A DNA stretch of 64,000 bases from Caenispirillum bisanense (GTDB taxonomy: Bacteria; Pseudomonadota; Alphaproteobacteria; Rhodospirillales; UBA2165). Below the pieces are notes generated by a model. The model was given only the letters and a program-made list of their open reading frames with translations. It had not been told where the DNA came from and searched no databases. The stretch spans positions 43,855 through 107,854 of the forward strand of contig CAMDWJ010000012.1 of NCBI GenBank assembly GCA_945877815.1, read 5' to 3'. How positions within the stretch are numbered: the first letter of the stretch is position 1; each line of letters begins with the position of its first letter. The translations under genes and the position numbers were made by a program. Below, piece after piece: positions 37,937-47,102 of this stretch.

Positions 37937-38326
37937 TTATCCGTTCAAATCAGCCCGAATATAAGCGTCGTCTGTGCGGAGATTGCGGGGCGTGAGCTGG
38001 AGCTGCGATGGGGTATAGAGCGCATTACGAACGCGTCGCTGCGTGGTGCTTGGCATGCCTGTGATCGCGGTTTCGGTGCGCGCGGGATCGACCGTCGGTT
38101 TCGATAGCGGGGTCTCGCCGGGAGCCGGAGCCGAGGCCGGCTGCATATCGGTCGCAATGCGTCTGGTATTTCGCAATCTCGCGTCGAACTGGCCCGCATT
38201 CAGACAGTCGAATTGCGAAACCGTCTCTGCTGCACGTTGGCAATCGTCATAACTCGGCATCGTAATAACGTGTTCCGAGGGTGTGCCGCCGAGCAAAACC
38301 AGGAAGGCGATGGTGGTTACGTTCAA
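37937..38326 (-). CDS. Hypothetical exported protein
   Basis: This is a 129-residue unknown protein. The N-terminus (VTTIAFLVLLGG) is hydrophobic and may be a weak signal peptide. Two Cys (DDCQRAAETV and FDCLNAGQ) could form a disulfide in a small domain, followed by a Pro/Thr/Arg-rich disordered tail. No domain is recognised. It precedes the GRDP-like gene on the same strand. Confidence 0.55.
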   Translation of the reverse strand: MNVTTIAFLVLLGGTPSEHVITMPSYDDCQRAAETVSQFDCLNAGQFDARLRNTRRIATDMQPASAPAPGETPLSKPTVDPARTETAITGMPSTTQRRVRNALYTPSQLQLTPRNLRTDDAYIRADLNG

Positions 38327-38549
38327 ATCGCGCCTTGCTTTCTATCGATGAGCTATAGCGCGCCTTTCTTCTTAATTAAGTGACGACCATCACAGGGACG
38401 CGAAGCATGTAAGGCCGCCGGCGCGCCTCGATGTCAGCCTCGCCATGATATTGACGGCGGCCAACCGCCGTTGTGACAAAGGAGTGTCAAGGGAAGTGAC
38501 TATGAGATCGCTTGTTGGTCGGTGGTGGTATCGGCTGGCCCAGGCGAAC

Positions 38550-39353
38550 TTAGCGCGTCCTGAGGTAGACGATCCAGTAGACGAAGGCCACCAACACCGA
38601 TCCGCCGACGATATTTCCGAGCGTGACGACGATGAGGTTCGACGCGAAATTGGCGAGGGTGACGCTCGCCGCGCCGGCTAGCCAGCCGATCGGAATCAGA
38701 TACATATTGGCGATGGAATGTTCGAAACCTAGCGCCACGAAGGCGGTGATTGGAAACACGATGGCGGCGATTTTCGCGCCCGCGCCGCGCGCCCCATGGC
38801 AGAGCCAAACAGCGAGACAGACCAGCGTATTGCACAAGATCCCGCGCACGAATGCCTCGAACGGCGGCAGCGCCACCTTGGCTTCGGCGATGGCGATTGC
38901 GGTTGCCGCCATATCGCCCGACGCCAATATGCCCGATGCATGAACCATTGTGGCGGTCGCCAAGCTGCCGACGAGATTGCCAGCATAGACGAGGCTCCAA
39001 TTGCGTAACAAGGCGCGCGTGCTGACTTCTTTCTGCGCCCAGGCCATGACGATCAGATTATTGCCGGTGAAGAGTTCGGCCCCGCCCAGCACGACAAGGA
39101 CCAATCCGAGAGAGAAGGCGAGCCCGCCCAGCAGCCGCGTCGGCCCGAACCCGAGACCCGATCCCGTGACCGCCAGGGTGAAGATCATCGCCCCGAAGGC
39201 GATGAAGGCACCGGCGAGCACGCCGAGCGTGAAGGTCGGTAAGGCTGGAAGGGCTGCCTTGGCGACGCCCGCCGCGGCGACGCGCGCCGCAATCGCGGGC
39301 GGCGCATAGGCGTCAGTCGAATCGGCCTGGCCGGCTGGTTCTGGATCGAACAT
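38550..39353 (-). CDS. Formate/nitrite transporter family protein
   Basis: This 267-residue channel of the FocA/NirC family has six membrane helices. AELFTGNNLIVMAWAQKEVSTRALLRNW contains the FNT motif after helix 2, and FEHSIANMYLIPIGW is the second family motif near the gate. Substrate may be formate, nitrite or hydrosulfide. I use ATG 39353, since the longer frame upstream is antisense to the APC gene. A 223-base gap on its downstream side (38327-38549) shows nothing recognisable. Confidence 0.9.
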   Translation of the reverse strand: MFDPEPAGQADSTDAYAPPAIAARVAAAGVAKAALPALPTFTLGVLAGAFIAFGAMIFTLAVTGSGLGFGPTRLLGGLAFSLGLVLVVLGGAELFTGNNLIVMAWAQKEVSTRALLRNWSLVYAGNLVGSLATATMVHASGILASGDMAATAIAIAEAKVALPPFEAFVRGILCNTLVCLAVWLCHGARGAGAKIAAIVFPITAFVALGFEHSIANMYLIPIGWLAGAASVTLANFASNLIVVTLGNIVGGSVLVAFVYWIVYLRTR

Positions 39354-39437
39354 GCGCGATCTTAGCCAGCGTGGCAGATAAATGTCTTGATGACGGTCAA
39401 GGTGGCGCGCCGATGGGCTGTGTCCTATGGTCTCGGC

Positions 39438-40670
39438 ATGACCCCCGAACCCGCGCTGCGCCGCACCATCGGCCTTTCGATGCTCGTGCTTTATGGGCTC
39501 GGCACGACCATCGGCGGCGGTATTTATGTGCTGATTGGCCAGATCGCCGCACGCGCCGGCATGCTGGCGCCGCTCTCCTTCGCTGTCGCCGCGATCCTCG
39601 TCGGTTTCACCGCCCTGTCCTATGCGGAACTGGGATCGCGTTACCCCAAAAGCGGCGGCGAGGCGATGTATGTGAAGCATGGCTTCGGCCGGCGCGATCT
39701 CGCCGTCGCGGTCGGGTCCATGGCGATCCTCTGCGGGCTCGTCTCGTCGACGACGCTGGCGCACGGCTTCGCCGGCTATGTGCAGAATTTCGCGCCCGAT
39801 ATTCCAAGCTGGGTTGCGATCGTCGCGATCGTGGTCGCGATCGGCGTACTCGCGGCCTGGGGGATCGGCGAGTCCGTCGCCGCGGCCTCGATCGTGACAG
39901 TGATCGAAATCGGAGGTCTCGTTCTGGTGATCTGGGCTGGCGGGCCGGCGCTGGCCGAGATGCCGGACCGTATCGGCGAGTTGATGCCGCTGTCATGGAA
40001 CGCCTGGACGGGATTGTTGAGCGCCTCGTTCCTCGCCTTCTTCGCCTTCATCGGCTTCGGCGACATGGTCAATGTCGCCGAGGAAGTGAAGGATGCCGAA
40101 CGCGCCGTGCCGCGCGCCGTGATCGTCACCCTGATCGCGACACTCATCCTTTATGTGCTGGTCGCCCTCGTCGCTGTCTTTGCGGTGCCGATCGACCGGC
40201 TTGCGGGGAGCGATGCGCCCTTGATCGTGATCGCCGAGACGCGCGCACCCTGGGCCGGCCGGGCACTCGGCGTAATCGGCATCTTCGCCGTACTAAACGG
40301 AATCCTCATCCAGATCATCATGGCCGCGCGTATCGTTCACGGTATGGCGCGCGAAGGCTGGGTTCCCGCAAGGCTCGGCCGTGTGCATGCGCGCACCCAG
40401 ACGCCGGTGCGCGCGACCGTTCTGGCGGTCGCGACGATCCTGATCCTGGCGCTCGTCTTTCCCATCGGCATCCTGGCCGAGACCACGTCCTTGATGGTCC
40501 TGATCGTGGCGAGCGCGGTCAACGGCGCGCTGTTACGGCTCAAGTTCAAACCGGCCTACAGACGAGGCGCCGCTGCGGGGACGCTCAGGCTGCCGATATA
40601 TGTTCCGGCGGCGGGGCTGGTCGTCAGCACGATTTTTTCATTGCTGATCGTCGCGAACCTGCTGTCGTAA
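39438..40670 (+). CDS. APC-family amino acid permease
   Basis: This 410-residue transporter has about twelve helices. GLGTTIGGGIYVLIGQIAARAG is the helix 1 motif of the APC superfamily (substrate loop). FAFIGFGDMVNVAEEVKDAERAVPRA is the helix 6 region. I use ATG 39438 rather than the upstream Met at 39387, whose leader is not family-like. The ribosome site is weak. It is divergent from the FNT gene and convergent with the K+/H+ antiporter. Confidence 0.86.
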   Translation: MTPEPALRRTIGLSMLVLYGLGTTIGGGIYVLIGQIAARAGMLAPLSFAVAAILVGFTALSYAELGSRYPKSGGEAMYVKHGFGRRDLAVAVGSMAILCGLVSSTTLAHGFAGYVQNFAPDIPSWVAIVAIVVAIGVLAAWGIGESVAAASIVTVIEIGGLVLVIWAGGPALAEMPDRIGELMPLSWNAWTGLLSASFLAFFAFIGFGDMVNVAEEVKDAERAVPRAVIVTLIATLILYVLVALVAVFAVPIDRLAGSDAPLIVIAETRAPWAGRALGVIGIFAVLNGILIQIIMAARIVHGMAREGWVPARLGRVHARTQTPVRATVLAVATILILALVFPIGILAETTSLMVLIVASAVNGALLRLKFKPAYRRGAAAGTLRLPIYVPAAGLVVSTIFSLLIVANLLS

Positions 40671-40681
40671 TCTCGTCCGGT

Positions 40682-42496
40682 TCAACTCCTCCGGCGGCGC
40701 AACCGGTCGGCGATATTACGCGACCACATGCGGAAATTGTCGCGCGACAGCGGCGAGGCGCCCTCGGGATCGAGTTCGATGCCGATGCGCAATATCTTGC
40801 CGTGCTCGACCGCGCGCACCACGAATTCGATCGGACCGACGCGGAACCGGTCGCCGGTTTCGGGCTTGCGGCGGCGGTAGCGGCGCAGGAATTCCCCCGC
40901 AGTCAGGTCGCGGTCGGCCGGAAGAACCGGGAATTCATAGGCTTCGGCCAGATCGCCCATCTTGGCGCCGGGATCGAGCGAAAATTCGCCGAGCACCGAT
41001 ACCTCTTCCTCGGCATAGCGTGACGTCTGCGGCGCGCCGAAGATGGGGTCGAGTTTGCTCGCGTTTTCGCCGGCGGCGAGAACCAGAACCTGATCGCCGG
41101 GCAGGAAGCGCCAGATCGAATCCGGCTGCAACAAGGCGCCGTCGCGGATCACGGTGACGATTTCGATACCGGTGCGCGAAACGATGTCCGATGCCCGCAG
41201 CCGCGTCGACATACTTCGTTCCTGCACTGCGAAGGCGACCATGTCGCGTCCTACATCTTCAGGCAGGTCGATGTCGTGACGCAAGGGTGCCGCAGGTTCC
41301 GGCGGCAGGGCGAGTCTCAGGAAATGCGCGGCCGAGGCCACCGTCCAGCCCTGCACAAGGAGCGAGGCGAAGACGACGACGAAGGCAACGTCGAAATACA
41401 GTCGCGACTGAGGAACGCCGGCGAGCACCGGCATGGTGGCCAGGAAAATGGGGACCGCGCCGCGCAAGCCCACCCAGGCGACGAAGGCATGTTCGCGCCG
41501 GCGAAAGCCGAAGGGCAAGAGGCACAGCACGGTCGCCGCCGGCCGCGCGATGAAGATCAGAACCGCCGCGATGGCCAGGGCAGGCAGGATCGACTGGACC
41601 AGTTCGCGTGGCGTCACCAGCAGGCCGAGCATCACGAACATGGCGATCTGCGAAAGCCAGGCGATGCCGTCCTGGAAGCGTTCGATCACCCGGCGTGCGC
41701 GGTGGCGCTTGTTGCCGAGGATGACGCCCGCGAGATAGACGGCTAGGAATCCCGACGCCCCGGCCGCTTGCGTACCGGAGAAAATCATCAGCGCCCCGGC
41801 CAGGGCCAGGATCGGGTAAAGCCCGGAATCGAGTTTCATACGGTTGATGAGGAAGACCAGCGTATAGCCGCCGGCCAACCCGGCGATGCCTCCGCCGATC
41901 ATCTCGATGGCGAATTCGAGCGCGAAATGCCCTGCATCGCCCCAGCCGACCGTTTCGGCACCCGACTTGATCAGCTCGATGCAGCTGATGGCGAGAAACA
42001 CCGCCATCGGATCGTTCATGCCGGATTCGGCTTCGAGCGTGGCGCGCACGCGGTGCGCGAGATTGATGCCGCCCGAATGCAGCAGGAAGAAAACCGCCGC
42101 CGCGTCTGTGGCCGATACGATCGAACCGAGCAGTAACCCGCCGATCCAGCCGACATTGAGCAAAAGGTGCGCTGCCACCGCGACCACGCCGGCGGTGAGC
42201 GCCACGCCGACGCTGGCGAGCAGGATGGCGGGCGCTGCCGCCGCGCGAAGAGTGTCGATCGGCGTGCGCAATCCGCCGTCGAATAGGACGATGGCAAGCG
42301 AGACCGCGCCGATGATGTAGGCCGCCTGGAAGTCGTCGAAATCGATGCCGCCCGGCCCATCCTCGCCGGCCAGCATGCCGAGCGCCAGAAAGGCGAGCAG
42401 CAAGGGCGCGCCGACCCGCGAGGACAGGATGCCCGCAAAGATGCTGAGCAGGATCAGGCCTGCCGAGATCAATATGAGGGTGTTGCCGAATTCCAC
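40682..42496 (-). CDS. Potassium/proton antiporter (NhaP2/CvrA type)
   Basis: This 604-residue CPA1 exchanger has a membrane part of about 400 residues: ISAGLILLSIFAGILSS, then LAIVLFDGGLRTP and AGAHLLLNVG-like regions. A cytosolic TrkA-C domain (MSTRLRASDIVSRTGIEIVTVIRDG) and a CorC/HlyC-type C-terminal domain follow. It probably expels K+ under alkaline or high-K+ stress. I start at GTG 42496 (VEFGNTLIL). The longer ORF upstream is antisense to the FAD gene's leader. Confidence 0.88.
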   Translation of the reverse strand: MEFGNTLILISAGLILLSIFAGILSSRVGAPLLLAFLALGMLAGEDGPGGIDFDDFQAAYIIGAVSLAIVLFDGGLRTPIDTLRAAAAPAILLASVGVALTAGVVAVAAHLLLNVGWIGGLLLGSIVSATDAAAVFFLLHSGGINLAHRVRATLEAESGMNDPMAVFLAISCIELIKSGAETVGWGDAGHFALEFAIEMIGGGIAGLAGGYTLVFLINRMKLDSGLYPILALAGALMIFSGTQAAGASGFLAVYLAGVILGNKRHRARRVIERFQDGIAWLSQIAMFVMLGLLVTPRELVQSILPALAIAAVLIFIARPAATVLCLLPFGFRRREHAFVAWVGLRGAVPIFLATMPVLAGVPQSRLYFDVAFVVVFASLLVQGWTVASAAHFLRLALPPEPAAPLRHDIDLPEDVGRDMVAFAVQERSMSTRLRASDIVSRTGIEIVTVIRDGALLQPDSIWRFLPGDQVLVLAAGENASKLDPIFGAPQTSRYAEEEVSVLGEFSLDPGAKMGDLAEAYEFPVLPADRDLTAGEFLRRYRRRKPETGDRFRVGPIEFVVRAVEHGKILRIGIELDPEGASPLSRDNFRMWSRNIADRLRRRRS

Positions 42497-42666
42497 GGGT
42501 GGGCCGTCCTGACGTAAGAGGTGAAATGCGGCACGCGATGCATGCGGCTTAGTCTGTGTTAGCACGCATGTTCCGCATTGCCTAGATCGCGGTATAGTCG
42601 CGCTCGCCCCCTTGATTGTAGAGCGCCGGCAGGGCATCAACGAAGCAATAGATCGAGGAGAGGCGC

Positions 42667-44226
42667 GTGGCGGCGGAGACAGCATTCGATATGGAGACCG
42701 ACGTGATCGTCGTCGGATACGGTTTTGCCGGCGGGATCGCAGCAATCGAAGCGGCGGATGCGGGCGCTCGTGTCGTCTTGCTGGAAAAAATGCCGGACCC
42801 GGGCGGAATTTCAGTTTGTTCGGCTGGCTCGGCGAGATCGGCGCGTAGCTTTGACGATGCATTTGCCTATCTTAAGGTGACAAATGCAGGCCGCACTCCG
42901 GACGATGTCCTGGAGGAACTGGCCCGTGGCATGGCCGGGATCGAGGGGTATCTCGCGCGGCTTGCGGGCAATTGCGGGCTTACCGTCTCATCCTCGCTGT
43001 CGCGCGACCGCAAGACCGGCGCCAATTATCCTCTTCCGGGATGGGAGACCTTTTATCACACGCTGGTGGATGACATCCCGGGCTTCGATCCCAAGCAAGC
43101 CTATCCTCACGTCGCGGGTCTCGCGGGTGGTCGCCGCCTTTTTCATGTGCTGGAGCGCAATATCGCGCAGCGCCCGGCGATCTCGGTGAAGCTTTCGAGT
43201 CCGGTCAAACGCCTGATCGCCGGCGGTGTGCCCGGTGCCGCGGAGGTCATGGGGGTTGAGCTCGATGTTGTCCAAGGCCCGCGCCGCATCAAGGCGCGCA
43301 AGGGTGTGGTCCTGGCCTGTGGCGGTTTCGAATGCGACGAGGAAACCAAACGCCAGTTTTGGCAGATGACGCCGGTGCTGCCCGCAATGGGCCGACAGAA
43401 CACGGGCGACGGCATCCGCATGGCCCAATCGATGGGCGCCAAGCTCTGGCATATGTGGCATTACCATGGCGCCTATGGGTTCCGTCATCCCAAGGCCGAT
43501 GCCGGGGGATTCCCCTACGGCATCCGTATGAAACGTTTGCCCGATTGGGTGCCGGGGGTCGATGGGCGCAGCCGCGCCCAGATGGCGTGGATTTTGGTCG
43601 ATGCGGACGGCAAGCGCTTCATGAACGAGATGCCGCCCTATACTCAGGATACCGGCGCACGGCCGTTCGAATTCTTCGATACCCAACGCCAACGGTTCCC
43701 ACGCGTGCCCGCGCATATGATCTGCGACGAGGATGGTCGGCGCATGTACCGGCTCGCGGATGTTTGCTTCAACGAACGCGGCATCGATTTTGCCTGGAGC
43801 GAGGACAATCTCGCCGAGGTCGAGGCCGGCATCCTGAAACGCGCGAATTCGATCGCCGAACTGGCGGCCCTCATTGGGGCGGACGAAGCAGTCTTGGCCG
43901 ACAGCATCGAACGATGGAACGCCGCCTGCCAGGCAGAACGGGATTCGGATTTCGCCCGTCCCCCCGGTTCCTTCACGCCGATCCGCACGCCGCCGTATTA
44001 TACGGCCGAGGTCTGGCCGGTCCTGTCCAACACCCAGGGTGGGCCGGTACACGATTCGTGCCAGCGTATTATCGACGCGGAGGGCAAGCCGATCGCGCGG
44101 CTCTACGCGGCGGGTGAGATGGGGAGTGCCTTCGGGCACCTTTATATGTCGGGTGGCAATATCACCGAATGTTTCGTGACCGGTCGAATCGCCGGCACCG
44201 AGGCAGCTAGGCTAGCTCCGCTTTAG
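42667..44226 (+). CDS. FAD-dependent oxidoreductase (fumarate-reductase/KSTD-like)
   Basis: This 519-residue flavoprotein has an N-terminal Rossmann motif (DVIVVGYGFAGGIAAIEAADAG) and ends with the FAD-binding LYAAGEMGSAFGHLYMSGGNITECFVTGR. It starts at GTG with a GGAGGAGAGG ribosome site. Family members include fumarate reductases, ketosteroid dehydrogenases and tricarballylate or urocanate reductases, so the substrate is open. Its last 15 bases overlap the convergent HAD gene. Confidence 0.85.
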   Translation: MAAETAFDMETDVIVVGYGFAGGIAAIEAADAGARVVLLEKMPDPGGISVCSAGSARSARSFDDAFAYLKVTNAGRTPDDVLEELARGMAGIEGYLARLAGNCGLTVSSSLSRDRKTGANYPLPGWETFYHTLVDDIPGFDPKQAYPHVAGLAGGRRLFHVLERNIAQRPAISVKLSSPVKRLIAGGVPGAAEVMGVELDVVQGPRRIKARKGVVLACGGFECDEETKRQFWQMTPVLPAMGRQNTGDGIRMAQSMGAKLWHMWHYHGAYGFRHPKADAGGFPYGIRMKRLPDWVPGVDGRSRAQMAWILVDADGKRFMNEMPPYTQDTGARPFEFFDTQRQRFPRVPAHMICDEDGRRMYRLADVCFNERGIDFAWSEDNLAEVEAGILKRANSIAELAALIGADEAVLADSIERWNAACQAERDSDFARPPGSFTPIRTPPYYTAEVWPVLSNTQGGPVHDSCQRIIDAEGKPIARLYAAGEMGSAFGHLYMSGGNITECFVTGRIAGTEAARLAPL

Positions 44227-44883
44227 GAAGCCTGCGCGCCCGAGGAGATCTGCGAACGCCATCATGTCCGCGCACCCCGCCTCGGCACCGGCGGCGATCA
44301 GTTTCGCCTCCTGATCTGGTCCGTTGTGCGACGCACCTACGAATCCAATAACCCGCATGCCCGCCGCGATCCCAGCGGTGATGCCATGCACATTATCGTC
44401 GATGATAAGGCAGCCGGCCGGGTCAGCGCCGAGGGTTTTGGCCGCCAGCAGGAAAAGATCGGGGGCCGGTTTGCCGCGCGCCACGTCATCAATGCAGAAG
44501 AAGCGTCCGGCGAATGTTTCGGCCAAGTCGGTCGCGGCCAAGGTGACGTCGAGGCGTGCGCGCGTTGAATTGGTGGCGAGGCAATAGGGAACGCTCAGCC
44601 GCGAGATCAACTCGCGCACGCCCGGTATCGGGGCAAGCCCCTGCGACAGGATCGCGCTGTAGCGTTCGACGAAGCGTTCGTTCATGTCGGTGGGCAGGGT
44701 GGTTTCGAAACGTTCTTCCATGGCCCGATAGAACTGCGCCCCCGTCTTGCCGATATGGGCGTACGCATCCTTGGGCGTGATAGGGAAGCCGGCAGCGGTG
44801 ACAACATCGGCCTGGACGCGGCAAACCACGGGTTCGGTGTCGTAAAGCACGCCATCGCCGTCGAAGACCAGCAGCTTGTTCAT
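44212..44883 (-). CDS. HAD-family phosphatase, copy 1
   Basis: This 223-residue haloacid-dehalogenase-type phosphatase has FDGDGVLYDTEP (motif I, nucleophile Asp), the Thr/Ser of motif II in LATNSTRA and the Lys of motif III in GKPAPDLFLLAA, with IIDDNVHGITAG as motif IV. Its ATG overlaps the stop of copy 2 (ATGA). It likely dephosphorylates a small organic phosphate, in the style of phosphoglycolate or beta-phosphoglucomutase relatives. Confidence 0.86.
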   Translation of the reverse strand: MNKLLVFDGDGVLYDTEPVVCRVQADVVTAAGFPITPKDAYAHIGKTGAQFYRAMEERFETTLPTDMNERFVERYSAILSQGLAPIPGVRELISRLSVPYCLATNSTRARLDVTLAATDLAETFAGRFFCIDDVARGKPAPDLFLLAAKTLGADPAGCLIIDDNVHGITAGIAAGMRVIGFVGASHNGPDQEAKLIAAGAEAGCADMMAFADLLGRAGFLKRS

Positions 44884-45536
44884 TTCAGCAGTCCGCACGA
44901 TTTCAGTTCGGATGCGATTTCACCCATATCTGTGCAGGCAGTGTAAGCACCGGCTGCCACCAGGGTTTCCCTGGTTTGATGTCCGCTACCGATGAAACCG
45001 ATAACCTCTATCCCAGCCGATGATCCCGCCGTGACGCCGTGGATGCCGTCTTCAATCACGATGCATTCGCCTGACTGAACGCCCATTTGTTCAGCGGCGT
45101 GCAAATAAATGTCGGGAAAAGGCTTGGGCCTGGGCAAGCCCTCGGCGGAGAATATGTGGCCCGAGAATTTGTCGTAAAGCTGCGCTGCGCCCAATGTGGT
45201 CTTCATGAAACGATGCCCGCCATTGGATGCCACGCAGAATGGCACAGCTAGCGAGTCGATGAGTTCCGTAACGCCGGGGATCGACGGTATGCCTTGGTGG
45301 ATCTGACGGTCGAATTCGATGCGGAACCGCTCGCCAATGTCGTCTGGCAGAGACACGTTGTAGCGGGCGGCGATCGATGCATATGAATCCGGGGCCGATA
45401 GGCCTGACATCGGAATCAAATCTTCTTCGATGGCGGGAATATCGAGCACGCGCAGAAGCACGACACGTGTACGCCGTATGATGGCTTCGGTATCGACCAA
45501 CACACCGTCGCAATCGAAGATGACAAGCTTGCTCAC
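44880..45536 (-). CDS. HAD-family phosphatase, copy 2
   Basis: This 218-residue paralogue has FDCDGVLVDTEA, ASNGGHRFMKTTLG and RPKPFPDIYLHAAEQ as motifs I to III and VIEDGIHGVTAGSSAG as motif IV. It starts at GTG 45536, with the first base pair of its start lying in the stop of copy 3 (GTGA). Motif II Ser/Thr becomes SN-G. The C-terminal TACTDMGEIASEL is shared with copies 1 and 3. Confidence 0.86.
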   Translation of the reverse strand: MSKLVIFDCDGVLVDTEAIIRRTRVVLLRVLDIPAIEEDLIPMSGLSAPDSYASIAARYNVSLPDDIGERFRIEFDRQIHQGIPSIPGVTELIDSLAVPFCVASNGGHRFMKTTLGAAQLYDKFSGHIFSAEGLPRPKPFPDIYLHAAEQMGVQSGECIVIEDGIHGVTAGSSAGIEVIGFIGSGHQTRETLVAAGAYTACTDMGEIASELKSCGLLK

Positions 45537-46201
45537 CGCAAATATCCGTGACCGGCGAGGTAGCGGGCGACTTCCTCCATGCTGGCGCAGACCGTCTCGG
45601 CACCGACCGCGATCAGACCGTCGCCGTGGCCCGCCGCGCAATGCCCGCCGCCGCAAAATCCGATGACGCGCATTCCCGCCGCCACACCGGCGCTCACGCC
45701 ATGCACGCTGTCTTCGATGACGACGCAGCCGTCGGGATGGACATTCAGGCAGCGCGCCGCATGTTCGAATAGGTCCGGATGCGGCTTCGGACGCGGCACG
45801 TCGTAGGAGGAAAAGATGCGATCCGGGAATTTTCCGAACAGGGCGGCGCTGCCCAGCACCGTCCGCAGATAGTCGTGTGAGGAATTGGAGGCAACGCAGG
45901 CGGGAGATGCCAAGGCATCGATCAGATCGGCGACGCCCGCGATGGCAGGCATGGGATCGGCATCGAGCCGTTCGCGGAAGGCAGCATGCATTTGCACGCG
46001 GATATCGTCAGGAAGCTTTTTGCCGAAGCGCAATTCGATGTCCGCATACGTCTCCTTACCTGCCTTGCCGATGTAGGCGTGGATATCCGTCTCGGCGAGG
46101 GGGAAGCCATTCTCGGTCATCACTCGGGCCATGATCGCGCAGGCGATCGGCTCGCTGTCGATCAGAACGCCATCGCAATCGAAGATGACGAGGCGAGACA
46201 T
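45533..46201 (-). CDS. HAD-family phosphatase, copy 3
   Basis: This 222-residue enzyme has FDCDGVLIDSEP, ASNSSHDYLRTVLG, RPKPHPDLFEHAA and VIEDSVHGVSAGVAAG as motifs I to IV. It is coupled with the lyase gene by an overlap of one base (TGATG), as its start codon shares its first base with the lyase stop. Copies 1, 2 and 3 share the tail that contains GA and the Cys-containing segment (CASMEEVARYL here). Confidence 0.86.
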   Translation of the reverse strand: MSRLVIFDCDGVLIDSEPIACAIMARVMTENGFPLAETDIHAYIGKAGKETYADIELRFGKKLPDDIRVQMHAAFRERLDADPMPAIAGVADLIDALASPACVASNSSHDYLRTVLGSAALFGKFPDRIFSSYDVPRPKPHPDLFEHAARCLNVHPDGCVVIEDSVHGVSAGVAAGMRVIGFCGGGHCAAGHGDGLIAVGAETVCASMEEVARYLAGHGYLR

Positions 46202-47052
46202 CAGGCCCCGATACGCTCGGCGATGGCCAAGGTGCGGTAGAGCTGTTGCAGCACGGGTGCTTCGAGTATCACCCCGTCGATGACGACGAAAGCCTGATCC
46301 TGCGCCTCGAACTTGGCGATGAGGTCGCGCGCGCGCGCGATTTCGGCGGCGCTTGGGCTGAAGGCGGCGCTGACCGTTATAACCTGTTTGGGATGGATGC
46401 AGGTCTTGCCGGTGAAGCCGAGCCGTCCGGCCGCTTCGGCCTCGCGCTTGAGGCCGGCTTCGTCGTCGAGCCCGAAGAAGGGCATATCGAGCAGATCGAT
46501 CTTGGCATTTGCGGCGGCATGGACCAGGATTTGGCGTGCATACAACAACGTATCCCAGGATGGCTCGACCCTGAGCCCTGCCGCCATGTCGAAGCCGCCG
46601 AAGACCAGCGAGGCGACCCCGGGCGCGCGCGCGATTGCGTGGGCATGTTCGAGCGCCTCGACTGTCTCCATTTGGATATGCAGTTTCACCTGCGGGTGTT
46701 TGGGCCCCAGGACGTCGAGGGCGATAACGACTTCCTCCGGACTTTTCACCTTGGGCAAAAGAATGCCATCGGGTGCCGATTCGGCGGTGGCGAACGCCAA
46801 CAAATCGGCGAGCCCATCGACGGTGCGTAACCCATTGATGCGCACGAGGCGCTCGACACCGCTGGCATTGGGTTGGGCGAAAAACGCGATGCTCGCAGCG
46901 CGGGCGGCGTCCTTGGCGTCGTCCGCCACGGCATCCTCCAGATCGACGCAGACCATGTCGGCCCCACTGGTCATCGCCTTGGCGAACCGTTCGGGCCGGG
47001 CGGCGGGCACATAGAGAAAGCTCCGGCGCGGCGGAGCGGCATCAATTTCCAT
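46201..47052 (-). CDS. CoA-ester lyase (HpcH/HpaI, citrate-lyase-beta-like)
   Basis: This 283-residue lyase has RRSFLYVPAARPERFAKAMTSGADMVCVDLEDAV at the start, then LPKVKSPEEVV and the metal-binding Glu in QMETVEALEHA. The family cleaves malyl-CoA, beta-methylmalyl-CoA or citramalyl-CoA. I use ATG 47052, which has AAGGA nine bases upstream. ATG 47073 would add seven residues. It leads the operon with three HAD phosphatases and is divergent from the CoA transferase, only 50 bases away, which suggests a shared catabolic route. Confidence 0.87.
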   Translation of the reverse strand: MEIDAAPPRRSFLYVPAARPERFAKAMTSGADMVCVDLEDAVADDAKDAARAASIAFFAQPNASGVERLVRINGLRTVDGLADLLAFATAESAPDGILLPKVKSPEEVVIALDVLGPKHPQVKLHIQMETVEALEHAHAIARAPGVASLVFGGFDMAAGLRVEPSWDTLLYARQILVHAAANAKIDLLDMPFFGLDDEAGLKREAEAAGRLGFTGKTCIHPKQVITVSAAFSPSAAEIARARDLIAKFEAQDQAFVVIDGVILEAPVLQQLYRTLAIAERIGA

Positions 47053-47102
47053 TTGGCGAAGTCCTTCGTTCATTGCATATGTTCTAGCAGGGGAGAACGG
47101 AT

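Noticed and set aside
39371..41023. 550-codon plus-strand frame across the APC permease and antiporter end
   Set aside because: Arg-rich out-of-frame shadow; the APC permease in the other frame is clear.
42497..42862. N-terminal extension of the K+/H+ antiporter frame
   Set aside because: Arg/Pro-rich and overlaps the FAD gene on the other strand; GTG 42496 gives a normal antiporter start.
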